A DNA stretch of 16,623 bases from contig CAKSTO010000049.1 in NCBI GenBank assembly GCA_934501115.1, positions 1 through 16,623 on the forward strand, given 5' to 3'. Of the stretch, positions 4,559 through 11,668 are shown piece after piece (the stretch's first letter is position 1; each line of letters starts with the position of its first letter). The notes beneath the pieces are model-generated. The model was not told the origin of the DNA and did not search any database. It saw only the letters and a list, made by a program, of their open reading frames with translations. This stretch comes from an uncultured Faecalibacterium sp. (GTDB taxonomy: Bacteria; Bacillota; Clostridia; Oscillospirales; Ruminococcaceae). A program made the position numbers and the translations under genes.

Positions 4559-5491
4559 TTATCTGCACCACTTTGCAAACTCTTCGTCCGTGCACTTAAC
4601 GTAATGGCTTCCGCTCACAAGGTGATTGGTGCCTTTGTTGTAATCGATGCCGGAGGTTGCATAGTCGTAGGTCTCAGCCACACGGCGCTTTTCCACCACC
4701 GGGTTGGGCAGCGGGATCGCCGACAGCAGACTGCGGGTGTAGGGGTGGATGGGGTTCTCGAAGATTTCTTCGGTCGTGCCGGTCTCTAGAAGATGACCCA
4801 GATGCAGCACGCCGATACGGTCGGAGATGTACTTGACCATGGACAGGTCATGCGCGATGAACAGGTAGGCCGTGCCGGTCTCCTGCTGGATGTCCTTCAT
4901 CAGGTTGACCACCTGTGCCTGAATGGACACGTCCAGAGCCGAGATGCACTCATCTGCGATGATGAGTTTGGGGTTCATGATGAGGGCGCGGGCAATGCCC
5001 ACGCGCTGGCGCTGACCGCCGGAGAACTGGTGGGGGTAACGCTCGGCGTGCTCAGGTGCCAGACCCACTTTTGCGAGGATCTTTTCCACCTTTTCGCGGC
5101 GCTCTTCCCTCGTCTTGTACATGTGGTGGATATCCAACCCCTCGCCGATGATATCCTCCACCTTCTTGCGGGGGTTCAGGGACGCCATGGGGTCCTGAAA
5201 GATCATCTGCATCTGGGTGCGCAGCGTATCGTTCTGCACGCGGCTCAGCCTGCCGCTGATATCATGCCCATCAAAGGTGATCTTGCCGGCAGTGGGGTCA
5301 TACAAGCGGATGACGCTGCGGCCGATGGTGGACTTGCCGGAGCCGGACTCGCCCACCAGACCATAGGTCTCGCCGGGGTAGATCTCGAAACTCACATTGT
5401 CCACTGCCTTGACGGTAAAGCTCTTGCTCACGCGGAAATACTGCTTCAGGCCTTCCACCTTCAGCAGAGGGGTGGTGCTCTGTGCTGCCAT
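4559..5491 (-). CDS. oppF: Oligopeptide ABC transporter ATP-binding protein OppF
   Basis: A 310-residue cytoplasmic ATPase that powers peptide import with OppD. Walker A GESGSGKST (47-55), Q-loop Gln99, signature FSGGQRQR (156-163), Walker B LIIADE (176-181) and H-loop His214 are all present, followed by the oligopeptide-transporter C-terminal extension (NPIHPYTRSLLSAIPLPNP). After Walker B, Cys replaces the usual Pro (ADECISALD), which I have seen in other Firmicute OppF proteins. The start ATG follows the oppD stop codon with no gap (TAA-ATG) and has AGGAGG 8 bases upstream. It is the last gene of the operon, closed by a hairpin terminator. Dipeptide (DppF-like) specificity cannot be excluded. 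Confidence 0.93.
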   Translation of the reverse strand: MAAQSTTPLLKVEGLKQYFRVSKSFTVKAVDNVSFEIYPGETYGLVGESGSGKSTIGRSVIRLYDPTAGKITFDGHDISGRLSRVQNDTLRTQMQMIFQDPMASLNPRKKVEDIIGEGLDIHHMYKTREERREKVEKILAKVGLAPEHAERYPHQFSGGQRQRVGIARALIMNPKLIIADECISALDVSIQAQVVNLMKDIQQETGTAYLFIAHDLSMVKYISDRIGVLHLGHLLETGTTEEIFENPIHPYTRSLLSAIPLPNPVVEKRRVAETYDYATSGIDYNKGTNHLVSGSHYVKCTDEEFAKWCR

Positions 5492-6589
5492 TTATTCCGC
5501 CTCCTTGATCTTTTCTGCCTCGGCACGCATACGGGCAATGCGCTGAGCAAGCTCAGGCGGCATCTCCACCTTGGGTGCACGGGGATCCAGCAGCCATGTG
5601 GCTGCATAGTGGGTATCGCTGATCTTGAACATGGGCGGATCCACTTCGTCGTCGATGTTCAGGGCAAAGTGGTTGCGCGGTGCAAAGGCATCGCCCGGCT
5701 TCTCATGCAGCAGGTTCGGCGGCGAACCCGGAATGGTGTACAGGCGGTCGTCCGCGGTGTCCAGATCGGGCATGGCGGAAAGCAGACCCCATGTGTAGGG
5801 GTGGCGCGGCTCGTAGAAGATCTCGTCGATGGTGCCGGTCTCCACGATCTTGCCTGCGTACATCACGTCCACATAATCGGCCACCTTTGCCACAACGCCC
5901 AGATCATGGGTGATGTAAATGACCGAGATGCCGCGCTCACGCTGGATGCTGCGGATCAGCTCCAGGATCTTGGCCTGAATGGTCACATCCAGTGCCGTGG
6001 TGGGCTCGTCGCAGATCAGCAGGTCGGGGTCGCAGGCCAGTGCAATGGCAATGACCACACGCTGGCGCATACCGCCGGACAGCTGGTGCGGGTAGCTCTT
6101 CATGCGCTTTTCGGCATCGGTGATGCCCACCTCTTCCAGCAGCTGCACAGCCTTTTTGTAGGCGGCATCCTTGGGCATCTTGTAGTGCCACAGCATGCCC
6201 TCCATGATCTGCTTGCCGATGGGCATGGTGGGGTCAAGGCTGGTCATGGGGTCCTGAAACACCATGGCGATGCGCTTGCCGTTGATGTGGCGGCGGATCC
6301 ACTTTTTGTCCTTCTGCAGCAGATCCACCGTCTCGGGGCTGCCGTCGGCGTGATGGTAGCTGAACTGGATGGAACCGCTGTTCACGGTAGCGTTCTGGGC
6401 CAGAATGCCCATGGCGGCCTTCATGGTAACGGACTTGCCGGAACCGGATTCGCCCACCAGCGCCACCGTTTCGCCCTTGTACAGGTCGATGTTCACGCCG
6501 CGGATGGCGTGCACCGGGCCTGCGGTGGTCTTAAAGGTGATATCAAGGTCTCGCACCGACAAGACCTGTTCTTTTTTGTTTTCAGGCAT
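5492..6589 (-). CDS. oppD: Oligopeptide ABC transporter ATP-binding protein OppD
   Basis: A 365-residue ATPase partner of OppF. Walker A GESGSGKS (46-53), Q-loop Gln112, signature LSGGMRQR (170-177), Walker B LLICDEP (190-196) and His228 are intact. The C-terminal oligopeptide extension reads GDAFAPRNHFAL (299-310), where many OppD/DppD proteins have a cysteine cluster proposed to bind an iron-sulfur centre; the cysteines are absent, as in other Firmicute OppD proteins with a long tail ending in a DTHYAATWLLDP segment. GGAGG lies 8 bases before the ATG at 6589. The gap to oppC is 13 bases, and the stop abuts the oppF start. Confidence 0.94.
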   Translation of the reverse strand: MPENKKEQVLSVRDLDITFKTTAGPVHAIRGVNIDLYKGETVALVGESGSGKSVTMKAAMGILAQNATVNSGSIQFSYHHADGSPETVDLLQKDKKWIRRHINGKRIAMVFQDPMTSLDPTMPIGKQIMEGMLWHYKMPKDAAYKKAVQLLEEVGITDAEKRMKSYPHQLSGGMRQRVVIAIALACDPDLLICDEPTTALDVTIQAKILELIRSIQRERGISVIYITHDLGVVAKVADYVDVMYAGKIVETGTIDEIFYEPRHPYTWGLLSAMPDLDTADDRLYTIPGSPPNLLHEKPGDAFAPRNHFALNIDDEVDPPMFKISDTHYAATWLLDPRAPKVEMPPELAQRIARMRAEAEKIKEAE

Positions 6590-6602
6590 GGGGTGTTCCT
6601 CC

Positions 6603-7706
6603 TTACATACTCTTCATCTTGGGGTCCAGAGCCTCGCGCAGGCCGTCGGCCACGAGGTTGAAGCTCATCATCAGCAGACTCATGACCACCATCGGCGGGA
6701 TGATCTGATAAGGATGGGTGGTGAAGCTGTTGTACAGCTCGCTGATCAGAGAACCCAGCGAGCACTGCGGCACCGGGATGCCCAGACCCACAAAGGACAG
6801 GAATGCCTCGGTGAAAATGGCGGTGGGGATGCTGAACATGACCTGCGTGATGATGGGTCCGATGATGTTGGGCAGCACTTCCTTGAAGATGATGAAGAAG
6901 CTGCCTGCGCCCAGCGTGCGGGAAGCCAGCACGAACTCCTGATCCTTCAGCTTGAGCATCTCAGCGCGGGCAATGCGGCTCATGCCCACCCACTCGGTGA
7001 GCATCAGGGCAAAGATAATGGTGATCATGCCGGGCTTGAGCACCAGCAGAAGCAGCGTGACAATGACCAGACGGGGGATGCCGTTGGCAACTTCCAGGAA
7101 GCGCTGCATCGCCATATCCACCTTGCCGCCGAAGTAGCCGGAGATCAGGCCGTAGCTCATGCCGATGACCATATCGATGATGGCGGCGGCGACCGCGATG
7201 ATCAGCGAGACACGGGCACCCTCCCAGGTGCGGGTCCAGATATCGCGGCCATAGGTGTCGCTGCCGAACCAGTAGTAGACGTCCTCCTTGCCCTTTTCCA
7301 CATAGGCATTGACCGTCTTGGAACCGGTGGTGGTGCTCATTTTTTCGTCACCGTTGAAGATGCCGAGGTTTTCCAGCACCTGCACACGGGGCGCAAAGTT
7401 TTTCTGGCTCAGCTCCTGACCAGAGTAGGTATACTCGTTCATGCCGGGGCCAAATGCCGCCAGCAGCACGATAAAGACAACGAGGATCAGGCCGAGCACC
7501 GCGCTCTTCTTGCGGAAGAAGCGCACCCGCACATCCTTCCAGAAGCTCTGTGCGGCAAAGTTCGAGTCCATGGCGATCTCTGCGTCGTTATGCTTGAGCG
7601 CAAAGTCCTTCTCGTTGAAGGTGCGCTCGGAATACATGGTATCCACGGCGCTGACGATGGCGTCAGCAGTGGCTTCGCCTCCCAGGCGAATCGCTTTTTC
7701 TGCCAT
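6603..7706 (-). CDS. oppC: Oligopeptide ABC transporter permease OppC
   Basis: A 367-residue inner-membrane permease that pairs with OppB to form the peptide channel. A long cytoplasmic N-terminus (about 1-67) leads to the first membrane helix (about 69-87), then an extracytoplasmic loop of about 75 residues. The motif GSDTYGRDIWTRTWEGARVS (148-167) marks the start of the permease domain, with the ATPase-contacting EAA loop at about 255-280 (DQEFVLASRTLGAG, then KEVLPN) and further helices to near the C-terminus. The start at 7706 (MAEKAIRLGG) has AGGGGG about 9 bases upstream and begins one base after the oppB stop; a longer reading would run into oppB without a ribosome site. Confidence 0.93.
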   Translation of the reverse strand: MAEKAIRLGGEATADAIVSAVDTMYSERTFNEKDFALKHNDAEIAMDSNFAAQSFWKDVRVRFFRKKSAVLGLILVVFIVLLAAFGPGMNEYTYSGQELSQKNFAPRVQVLENLGIFNGDEKMSTTTGSKTVNAYVEKGKEDVYYWFGSDTYGRDIWTRTWEGARVSLIIAVAAAIIDMVIGMSYGLISGYFGGKVDMAMQRFLEVANGIPRLVIVTLLLLVLKPGMITIIFALMLTEWVGMSRIARAEMLKLKDQEFVLASRTLGAGSFFIIFKEVLPNIIGPIITQVMFSIPTAIFTEAFLSFVGLGIPVPQCSLGSLISELYNSFTTHPYQIIPPMVVMSLLMMSFNLVADGLREALDPKMKSM

Positions 7707-7707
7707 A

Positions 7708-8643
7708 TCAGTCGTCCCCCTTTGCCAAGCGGATGCGCGGGTCGATGATGCCGTACAGCAGGTCAACGACCAGCATGATGCCAATGTACATGGCGCTGTA
7801 GATGAAGCTCAGGCTGATGACCACATTGTAGTCGTTGGACTGGATGGCCGTCACCAGCAGGCTGCCCACACCGGGAATGGCGAAGATCTTCTCCACCACC
7901 AGCGAGCCGGTCATCAGGTCCACGATCAGCGGGGCCAGCACGGTGATAATGGGGATCAGCGCGTTGCGCAGCGCGTGGCGGAAGATCAGCGCCGGGCCGG
8001 AAATGCCCTTGCTCTCGGCCAGCAGCATATAATCGGAGTCCAGAACCTCGATCATTTCACTGCGGGTAAAGCGGGCAATGGAAGCCATGGTGAACATGGA
8101 CAGCGAGATGCTGGGCAGCACACTGGAGCCGAACACATCCTTTGCGGAGAACAGCATGGGGAACCACTTGAGCTTGAAGCCAAAGGTATAGCTCAGGGCC
8201 AGTGCGATCACGTAAGACGGCACCGACACGCCGATGACCGAGATGATGGTGGCCAGCGTGTCGAAGATGGTGTCCCGCTTGAGGGCTGCAATGATGCCGA
8301 GGACAAGGCCCACGATGGCACCCAGTGTGACAGCCATGCCGCCCACACGGATGGAAATGGGCAGACGGGACTGGATCAGCTGGGAGATGGGCGTGTTCTT
8401 GGAGATATTGTAGCTGACGCCGAAGTCACCGCGCAGCATGTTGGTCACATAGCGGAAGAACTGCACATAGATGGGCTGATCCAGACCGTACTTTGCGTAC
8501 AGGGATGCGCGCATTTCCGGCGTCAGCTTTTCATCGTTGAAGGGCGAACCGGGCATCAGCTGCATGAGGATGAACAACACCAGCAGGATGGCCAGCAGCG
8601 TAAACAACGAAGTGATAATACGCTTGAGCGTGTATTTTTTCAC
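7708..8643 (-). CDS. oppB: Oligopeptide ABC transporter permease OppB
   Basis: A 311-residue permease. The first membrane helix lies at about 9-30 and ends in the typical MPGSPF. LYAKYGLDQPIYVQFFRY (49-66) and RGDFGVSY (71-78) are hallmark OppB/DppB motifs, and the EAA loop is at about 203-231 (SDYMLLAESKGISG, then FRHALRNALIP). The start is GTG at 8643 with GGGGG about 9-10 bases upstream. oppA and oppB are separated by about 160 bases containing a terminator-like hairpin, so oppBCDF is probably made by read-through from the oppA promoter at a lower level. The stop is one base before the oppC start. Confidence 0.93.
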   Translation of the reverse strand: MKKYTLKRIITSLFTLLAILLVLFILMQLMPGSPFNDEKLTPEMRASLYAKYGLDQPIYVQFFRYVTNMLRGDFGVSYNISKNTPISQLIQSRLPISIRVGGMAVTLGAIVGLVLGIIAALKRDTIFDTLATIISVIGVSVPSYVIALALSYTFGFKLKWFPMLFSAKDVFGSSVLPSISLSMFTMASIARFTRSEMIEVLDSDYMLLAESKGISGPALIFRHALRNALIPIITVLAPLIVDLMTGSLVVEKIFAIPGVGSLLVTAIQSNDYNVVISLSFIYSAMYIGIMLVVDLLYGIIDPRIRLAKGDD

Positions 8644-8744
8644 GTTGGGTAGACCCCCTTAAAGTTTCTTCTTTTCCCTGCTCAAGACAGGGCGGCTTTT
8701 TCTGCCGCGGTCATCCGTGCGCCGGACGTGGACAGTGTAAAAGC
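8644..8744 (-). promoter_or_regulatory. oppA-oppB intercistronic region with tandem small hairpins
   Basis: No gene. After the oppA terminator the minus strand carries GCGGC-AGAAAAA-GCCGC and then CCCTG-TCTTGAG-CAGGG, before the GGGGG ribosome site of oppB. I see no convincing -35/-10 pair. The hairpins could stabilise the oppBCDF message or act in processing. Confidence 0.4.
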
Positions 8745-8790
8745 CAAAAAGTCGCACAGCGGCAATCACGCTGCCACTGTGCGGCATTTT
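8741..8790 (-). terminator. Terminator-like hairpin between oppA and oppB
   Basis: Minus strand: GCCGCACAGTGGCA pairs with TGCCGCTGTGCGAC around loop GCGTGAT (8751-8785), followed by TTTTTGG. It starts about 20 bases after the oppA stop. It probably lets most transcripts end after oppA while some continue into oppBCDF. Confidence 0.75.
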
Positions 8791-8805
8791 TATCTTACGT
8801 CAGAC

Positions 8806-10503
8806 TTAGGCGTTCTTGGTGGTGTTCTTGTAAACACGGTTCAGAGCGCAGGGGTGATGCTCGATGCCGGTAACGGCGGAGGAGATCATCTCAGCATTGC
8901 ACTGTCCATACAGCGGGAAGATGACGGCCTGCTCCAGAACGATGGACTCAGCGTCATACATTGCCTCCCAGCGGCCCTCGGGATCGGTGCACAGATCACC
9001 GGTGGTGCACTCTGCGATGATGGCATCGTAGTCAGCGTCGCTCCACAGACCGTAGTTGTTGGAGTTGCCGGTGACCCACATGCCCAGATAGGTCATGGGA
9101 TCGGCGTAGTCGGGGCCCCAGCGGGTCAGACCCAGCTCAAAGGTGCCGTCCTGCATATCCTGCACGCGCTGCTTCTTGGGCTCCACCTTCAGCTCCAGAG
9201 TGAAGCCGGGCAGGGTGGTCTGCAGCTGCTCCTGCACGACCTGAGCGACCTTCTGGGGAGCATCGTCGGCGTCGACGATCATGGTGAAGGAGAAGGAATC
9301 CTTGCCCAGCTCAGCCTTGGCCTGCTCATAGTACTCTGCAGCCTTGTCGGGATCGTATGCGCAGAACTCTGCAAACTTGGTCTGGTCGGCGCTGAAATCG
9401 CTGCCGTCCGGGCCGGTGGCGAACTGTGCGGGCACTGCGGTGTAGGCGGGAGAAGAGCCGTCCTTCAGCACGTCATTGGTGATGGACTCACGATCCAGTG
9501 CAAAGGTGATGGCGCGGCGCAGGTTCAGGTTTGCCAGATCCGGCACAGCGTCGATGTTGGGGCTGATGTACCACAGGTAGCCGGCACCCACGCTGGTGAA
9601 CTCGGGGTCATCCTTGACCTGCTCGACCTGCTCGCCGTTCAGCAGGGTGATATCCAGATCGCCGTTCTGATAGCTCATCAGAGCCTGCTGGCTGTCCTTG
9701 ATGACCTGATAGTTCAGGCCGTCCAGAGCAATGCGGTCAGCATCGTAGTAGTCGGCGTTCTTCACCAGCTCAAAAGCGGTGGCAGCCGGCTCATAGCTGG
9801 TCAGCACGAATGCACCGTTGGACAGCACGGTGTCTGCGCTGGTGCCGTAGGTATCGCCGCAGCTCTCAAAGAACTTCTGGTTCATGGGGTAGAAGGTGGG
9901 GAAGTACATCAGGCTCAGGAAGTAGCTGACCGGAACATTCAGCTCCACCTTCAGGGTCTTGTCGTCCACAGCGGTGACGCCCAGATCGGTGACAGGCTTG
10001 CTGCCTGCAATGATGTCGGCGGCGTTGACCACCTGACCGATATCGCTCAGCATGTAGGAATACTCGGAAGCGTTTGCGGGGTCAACGGCACGCTGCCAGC
10101 CAAACACGAAGTCGGCTGCGGTAACGGCATCGCCATTGGACCACTTTGCATCCTTCAGGTGGAAGGTGTAGGTCTTGCCGTCCTCGCTCAGCTCATAGCT
10201 CTCTGCCAGAGCCTCCACGGCTGCACCGTTCGCATCCATCTGCATCAGGCCGTCGGTGTAGCATGCGATGACCTCAAAGGAGGTGCCGTCGGTAGCCAGC
10301 TGGGGGTCCAGAGACTGGACTTCGGTCTCCAGCATGACGTTCAGCACACCGCCCACAGCAGAGGCGGCTGCACCAGAAGCAGCGGTGGAGCCGGAAGCAG
10401 CGGTGCTGGAAGAACCGCCGCAGGCAGTCAGAGCCAGTGCAGCAGCCGATACGCCTGCAGCAGCCAGAAAGCTGCGGCGGGAAATACGACGATCGAATTT
10501 CAT
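8806..10503 (-). CDS. oppA: Oligopeptide-binding lipoprotein OppA
   Basis: A 565-residue substrate-binding protein of the SBP_bac_5 family that captures peptides outside the membrane and delivers them to OppBC. The signal is RRISRRSFLAAAG followed by a hydrophobic stretch and the lipobox LTAC, giving lipidated Cys28. A Ser/Ala/Gly-rich tether (29-50) precedes the mature domain, where ETEVQSLDPQLATDG and WSNGDAVTAADFVFGWQRAV are family landmarks. The SRRSFLA segment resembles a twin-arginine motif. Start choice: ATG 10503 has GAGGG 7 bases upstream and puts the signal at the very N-terminus; a start 9 residues earlier lacks such a site. First gene of the opp operon, with a 115-base leader holding two hairpins. 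The exact peptide preference cannot be read from sequence. Confidence 0.93.
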   Translation of the reverse strand: MKFDRRISRRSFLAAAGVSAAALALTACGGSSSTAASGSTAASGAAASAVGGVLNVMLETEVQSLDPQLATDGTSFEVIACYTDGLMQMDANGAAVEALAESYELSEDGKTYTFHLKDAKWSNGDAVTAADFVFGWQRAVDPANASEYSYMLSDIGQVVNAADIIAGSKPVTDLGVTAVDDKTLKVELNVPVSYFLSLMYFPTFYPMNQKFFESCGDTYGTSADTVLSNGAFVLTSYEPAATAFELVKNADYYDADRIALDGLNYQVIKDSQQALMSYQNGDLDITLLNGEQVEQVKDDPEFTSVGAGYLWYISPNIDAVPDLANLNLRRAITFALDRESITNDVLKDGSSPAYTAVPAQFATGPDGSDFSADQTKFAEFCAYDPDKAAEYYEQAKAELGKDSFSFTMIVDADDAPQKVAQVVQEQLQTTLPGFTLELKVEPKKQRVQDMQDGTFELGLTRWGPDYADPMTYLGMWVTGNSNNYGLWSDADYDAIIAECTTGDLCTDPEGRWEAMYDAESIVLEQAVIFPLYGQCNAEMISSAVTGIEHHPCALNRVYKNTTKNA

Positions 10504-10530
10504 ATCTTTTCCCTCTCTCTCATGCCTCAT

Positions 10531-10550
10531 TGCTTTATTGTGATAAAGCA
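10531..10550 (-). promoter_or_regulatory. Stem-loop just upstream of the oppA ribosome site
   Basis: TGCTTTAT (10531-10538) and ATAAAGCA (10543-10550) form a perfect 8-pair stem with a 4-base loop, about 10 bases before the ribosome site of oppA. It has no T run and is not a terminator; it could affect translation or mRNA stability. Confidence 0.4.
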
Positions 10551-10559
10551 GTAAGTTCT

Positions 10560-10615
10560 AAAAAATGCACAAAGGTTTTTATACTCCTCCTCCGGAGCCT
10601 TGCACACCTTTGTGC
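10560..10615 (-). promoter_or_regulatory. Candidate attenuator hairpin in the oppA leader
   Basis: Minus strand: GCACAAAGG (10615-10607) pairs with CCTTTGTGC (10575-10567) across a 31-base loop containing the palindrome CTCCGGAG, and is followed by A and TTTTTT (10565-10560). It begins within about three bases of the predicted transcript start. The stem plus T run looks like a terminator with an unusually large loop. I see none of the conserved T-box or known riboswitch motifs. Confidence 0.4.
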
Positions 10616-10624
10616 GATACCCGC

Positions 10625-10630
10625 ATTATA
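10625..10630 (-). promoter_or_regulatory. oppA promoter -10 element
   Basis: A perfect TATAAT on the minus strand, about 122 bases before the oppA start. The -35 at 17-base spacing (TTTCTT) is poor, which would suit an activator-dependent promoter. A second weak pair, TTGGAC / TAGAAA, lies just upstream with the palindrome GACCA-A-TGGTC (10680-10690) in its spacer. Confidence 0.5.
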
Positions 10631-10690
10631 CGCTGTCTCGACCGAAAAAGAAAGACCTGTCTCCGCATTTCTATGGAATGACCAATGGTC

Positions 10691-10881
10691 GTCCAAAAAA
10701 ATCTGGTTAATTTTGTGCAGTTTTGAAGGCGTGCTGTATCTGCCAGAAGTACAATTTTATAAAAAAAGAATCATCTTGTATTTTGCATGAGAACAGGTGA
10801 AAAAATTTCACTCTGGAATTTGTGGTTTCCCTCCCTCTGCAGCATTTCCCTGACCCCCTTCCGGCCTTTCCGCGCACGTGC
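10691..10881. other. AT-rich gene-free stretch upstream of the oppA promoter
   Basis: No supported gene on either strand between the oppA promoter region and the lipoprotein terminator. It contains poly-A/T tracts (about 10695-10790) and a short palindrome GTGAAA-AAA-TTTCAC (10797-10811), possible regulator sites. I cannot assign them. Confidence 0.4.
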
Positions 10882-10916
10882 AAAAATGCCCGTCCGGCTG
10901 ACTGCCGGACGGGCAT
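10882..10916 (-). terminator. Terminator of the small lipoprotein gene
   Basis: A perfect 13-pair stem ATGCCCGTCCGGC / GCCGGACGGGCAT (10886-10898 with 10904-10916) with a 5-base loop, followed on the minus strand by TTTTTG. It starts about 14 bases after the stop codon of the lipoprotein gene. Confidence 0.9.
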
Positions 10917-10930
10917 CTGCATTCTTCTGC

Positions 10931-11449
10931 TTACAGGAACAGCGCCACAACGTAGGTCTCGCCGCCGTACTGGATAAAAACTGCGCCCATCTCGCTGTGC
11001 CCTGCTGCATATTCACGCAGGGCATCGGCTGCGCCGCTCCGGCCGGGGACAAAGATATATCCTGTAGACCAGCCGGAATTATCCTTGGTCATGGCGATGG
11101 CCACATTGTTGGTCAGCCACGGGCCGCCTGCATCCGAGATGAAATCGTTGACCGTATCGGAGACCATAGTATCATTGGCAGACAGCGGCACTCTGCGCAC
11201 CAGCTGCCCTTCCGAGGATGTCGTGAGCTGCAGAGGCTCTTCCACCATCCAGTCTGCGATCCGCTGGGCTGCGTACTCCAGACTCTCGTTGTACTTCAGC
11301 GCCGGATCGACCTCCTGCATCAGCTGCTGCGCCTGCTCCGTGTCCGTCTGCACGGTGCCGATGATTCCCAGCCCCGTGCATCCGGTAAGCACCGCCAGCG
11401 TCAGCACCCCTGCCAGAAGGCAGGCCAGAAGATTCCGGATACGTTTCAT
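10931..11449 (-). CDS. Small secreted lipoprotein, possibly CAP-like domain
   Basis: A 172-residue protein with a clear lipoprotein signal: Arg/Lys-rich N-terminus, hydrophobic stretch, and lipobox LTGC with Cys24. The mature part has no family I can name with confidence. Its opening (YNESLEYAAQRIADWM) and its end (MGAVFIQYGGETYVVALFL) recall the first helix and last strand of CAP/SCP domains, but the characteristic GEN and HxxW-type motifs are not seen. AGGAGAG lies about 7 bases before the ATG. It is a single-gene unit: its promoter (11483-11511) and terminator (10882-10916) are both visible. Role unknown; the protein should sit on the outer face of the membrane. Confidence 0.8.
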   Translation of the reverse strand: MKRIRNLLACLLAGVLTLAVLTGCTGLGIIGTVQTDTEQAQQLMQEVDPALKYNESLEYAAQRIADWMVEEPLQLTTSSEGQLVRRVPLSANDTMVSDTVNDFISDAGGPWLTNNVAIAMTKDNSGWSTGYIFVPGRSGAADALREYAAGHSEMGAVFIQYGGETYVVALFL

Positions 11450-11482
11450 ATCGTCACTCTCCTTTTTCGGTTTGTTTTCTCC

Positions 11483-11511
11483 ATAATACCCTTTTTGTCG
11501 CAGAATTACAA
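11483..11511 (-). promoter_or_regulatory. Promoter of the small lipoprotein gene
   Basis: Minus strand: TTGTAA (11511-11506), 17-base spacer, TATTAT (11488-11483), five of six -10 consensus bases. It lies about 35 bases before the lipoprotein start codon, the right distance for a short untranslated leader. Confidence 0.6.
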
Positions 11512-11530
11512 GCGTTTCCGGGCAAAAGAC

Positions 11531-11618
11531 AGCCTCCCCGCCCTCTCAGCCTCGCTGTGCTCCGCATTTCTCTCAATGGGAGCGATGCCACCGCAGGTGA
11601 CAGAGAGGGCGGCCTGCC
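11531..11618. repeat. Imperfect inverted-repeat intergenic element
   Basis: CCGCCCTCTC (11538-11547) and its complement GAGAGGGCGG (11603-11612) are the main arms of an 88-base imperfect palindrome, with an inner hairpin GCTCC / GGAGC (11559-11563 with 11579-11583). It fills the gap between the rny terminator and the lipoprotein promoter. It looks like a REP- or MITE-type interspersed sequence; I have an impression of similar sequences in Faecalibacterium genomes but cannot verify it here. Confidence 0.5.
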
Positions 11619-11654
11619 AAAAAGAGCCGCTGCACAAACCCGTACAGCGGCTCT
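11619..11654 (-). terminator. Terminator of rny
   Basis: Minus strand: AGAGCCGCTG (11654-11645) pairs perfectly with CAGCGGCTCT (11632-11623) around a 12-base loop, then TTTTTGG. It starts about 15 bases after the rny stop codon. Confidence 0.85.
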
Positions 11655-11668
11655 CTGATCCCAAAATT

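Noticed and set aside
4793..6661. A 622-residue plus-strand open frame opposite oppF and oppD
   Set aside because: It is a His/Gly/Val-rich mirror of the ABC ATPase genes with no domain or ribosome site; similar long mirrors oppose oppA, oppB, oppC and the LysR fusion.
10504..10620. T-box or known riboswitch in the oppA leader
   Set aside because: No T-box consensus, specifier stem or other known aptamer motif could be seen; only generic hairpins are supported.
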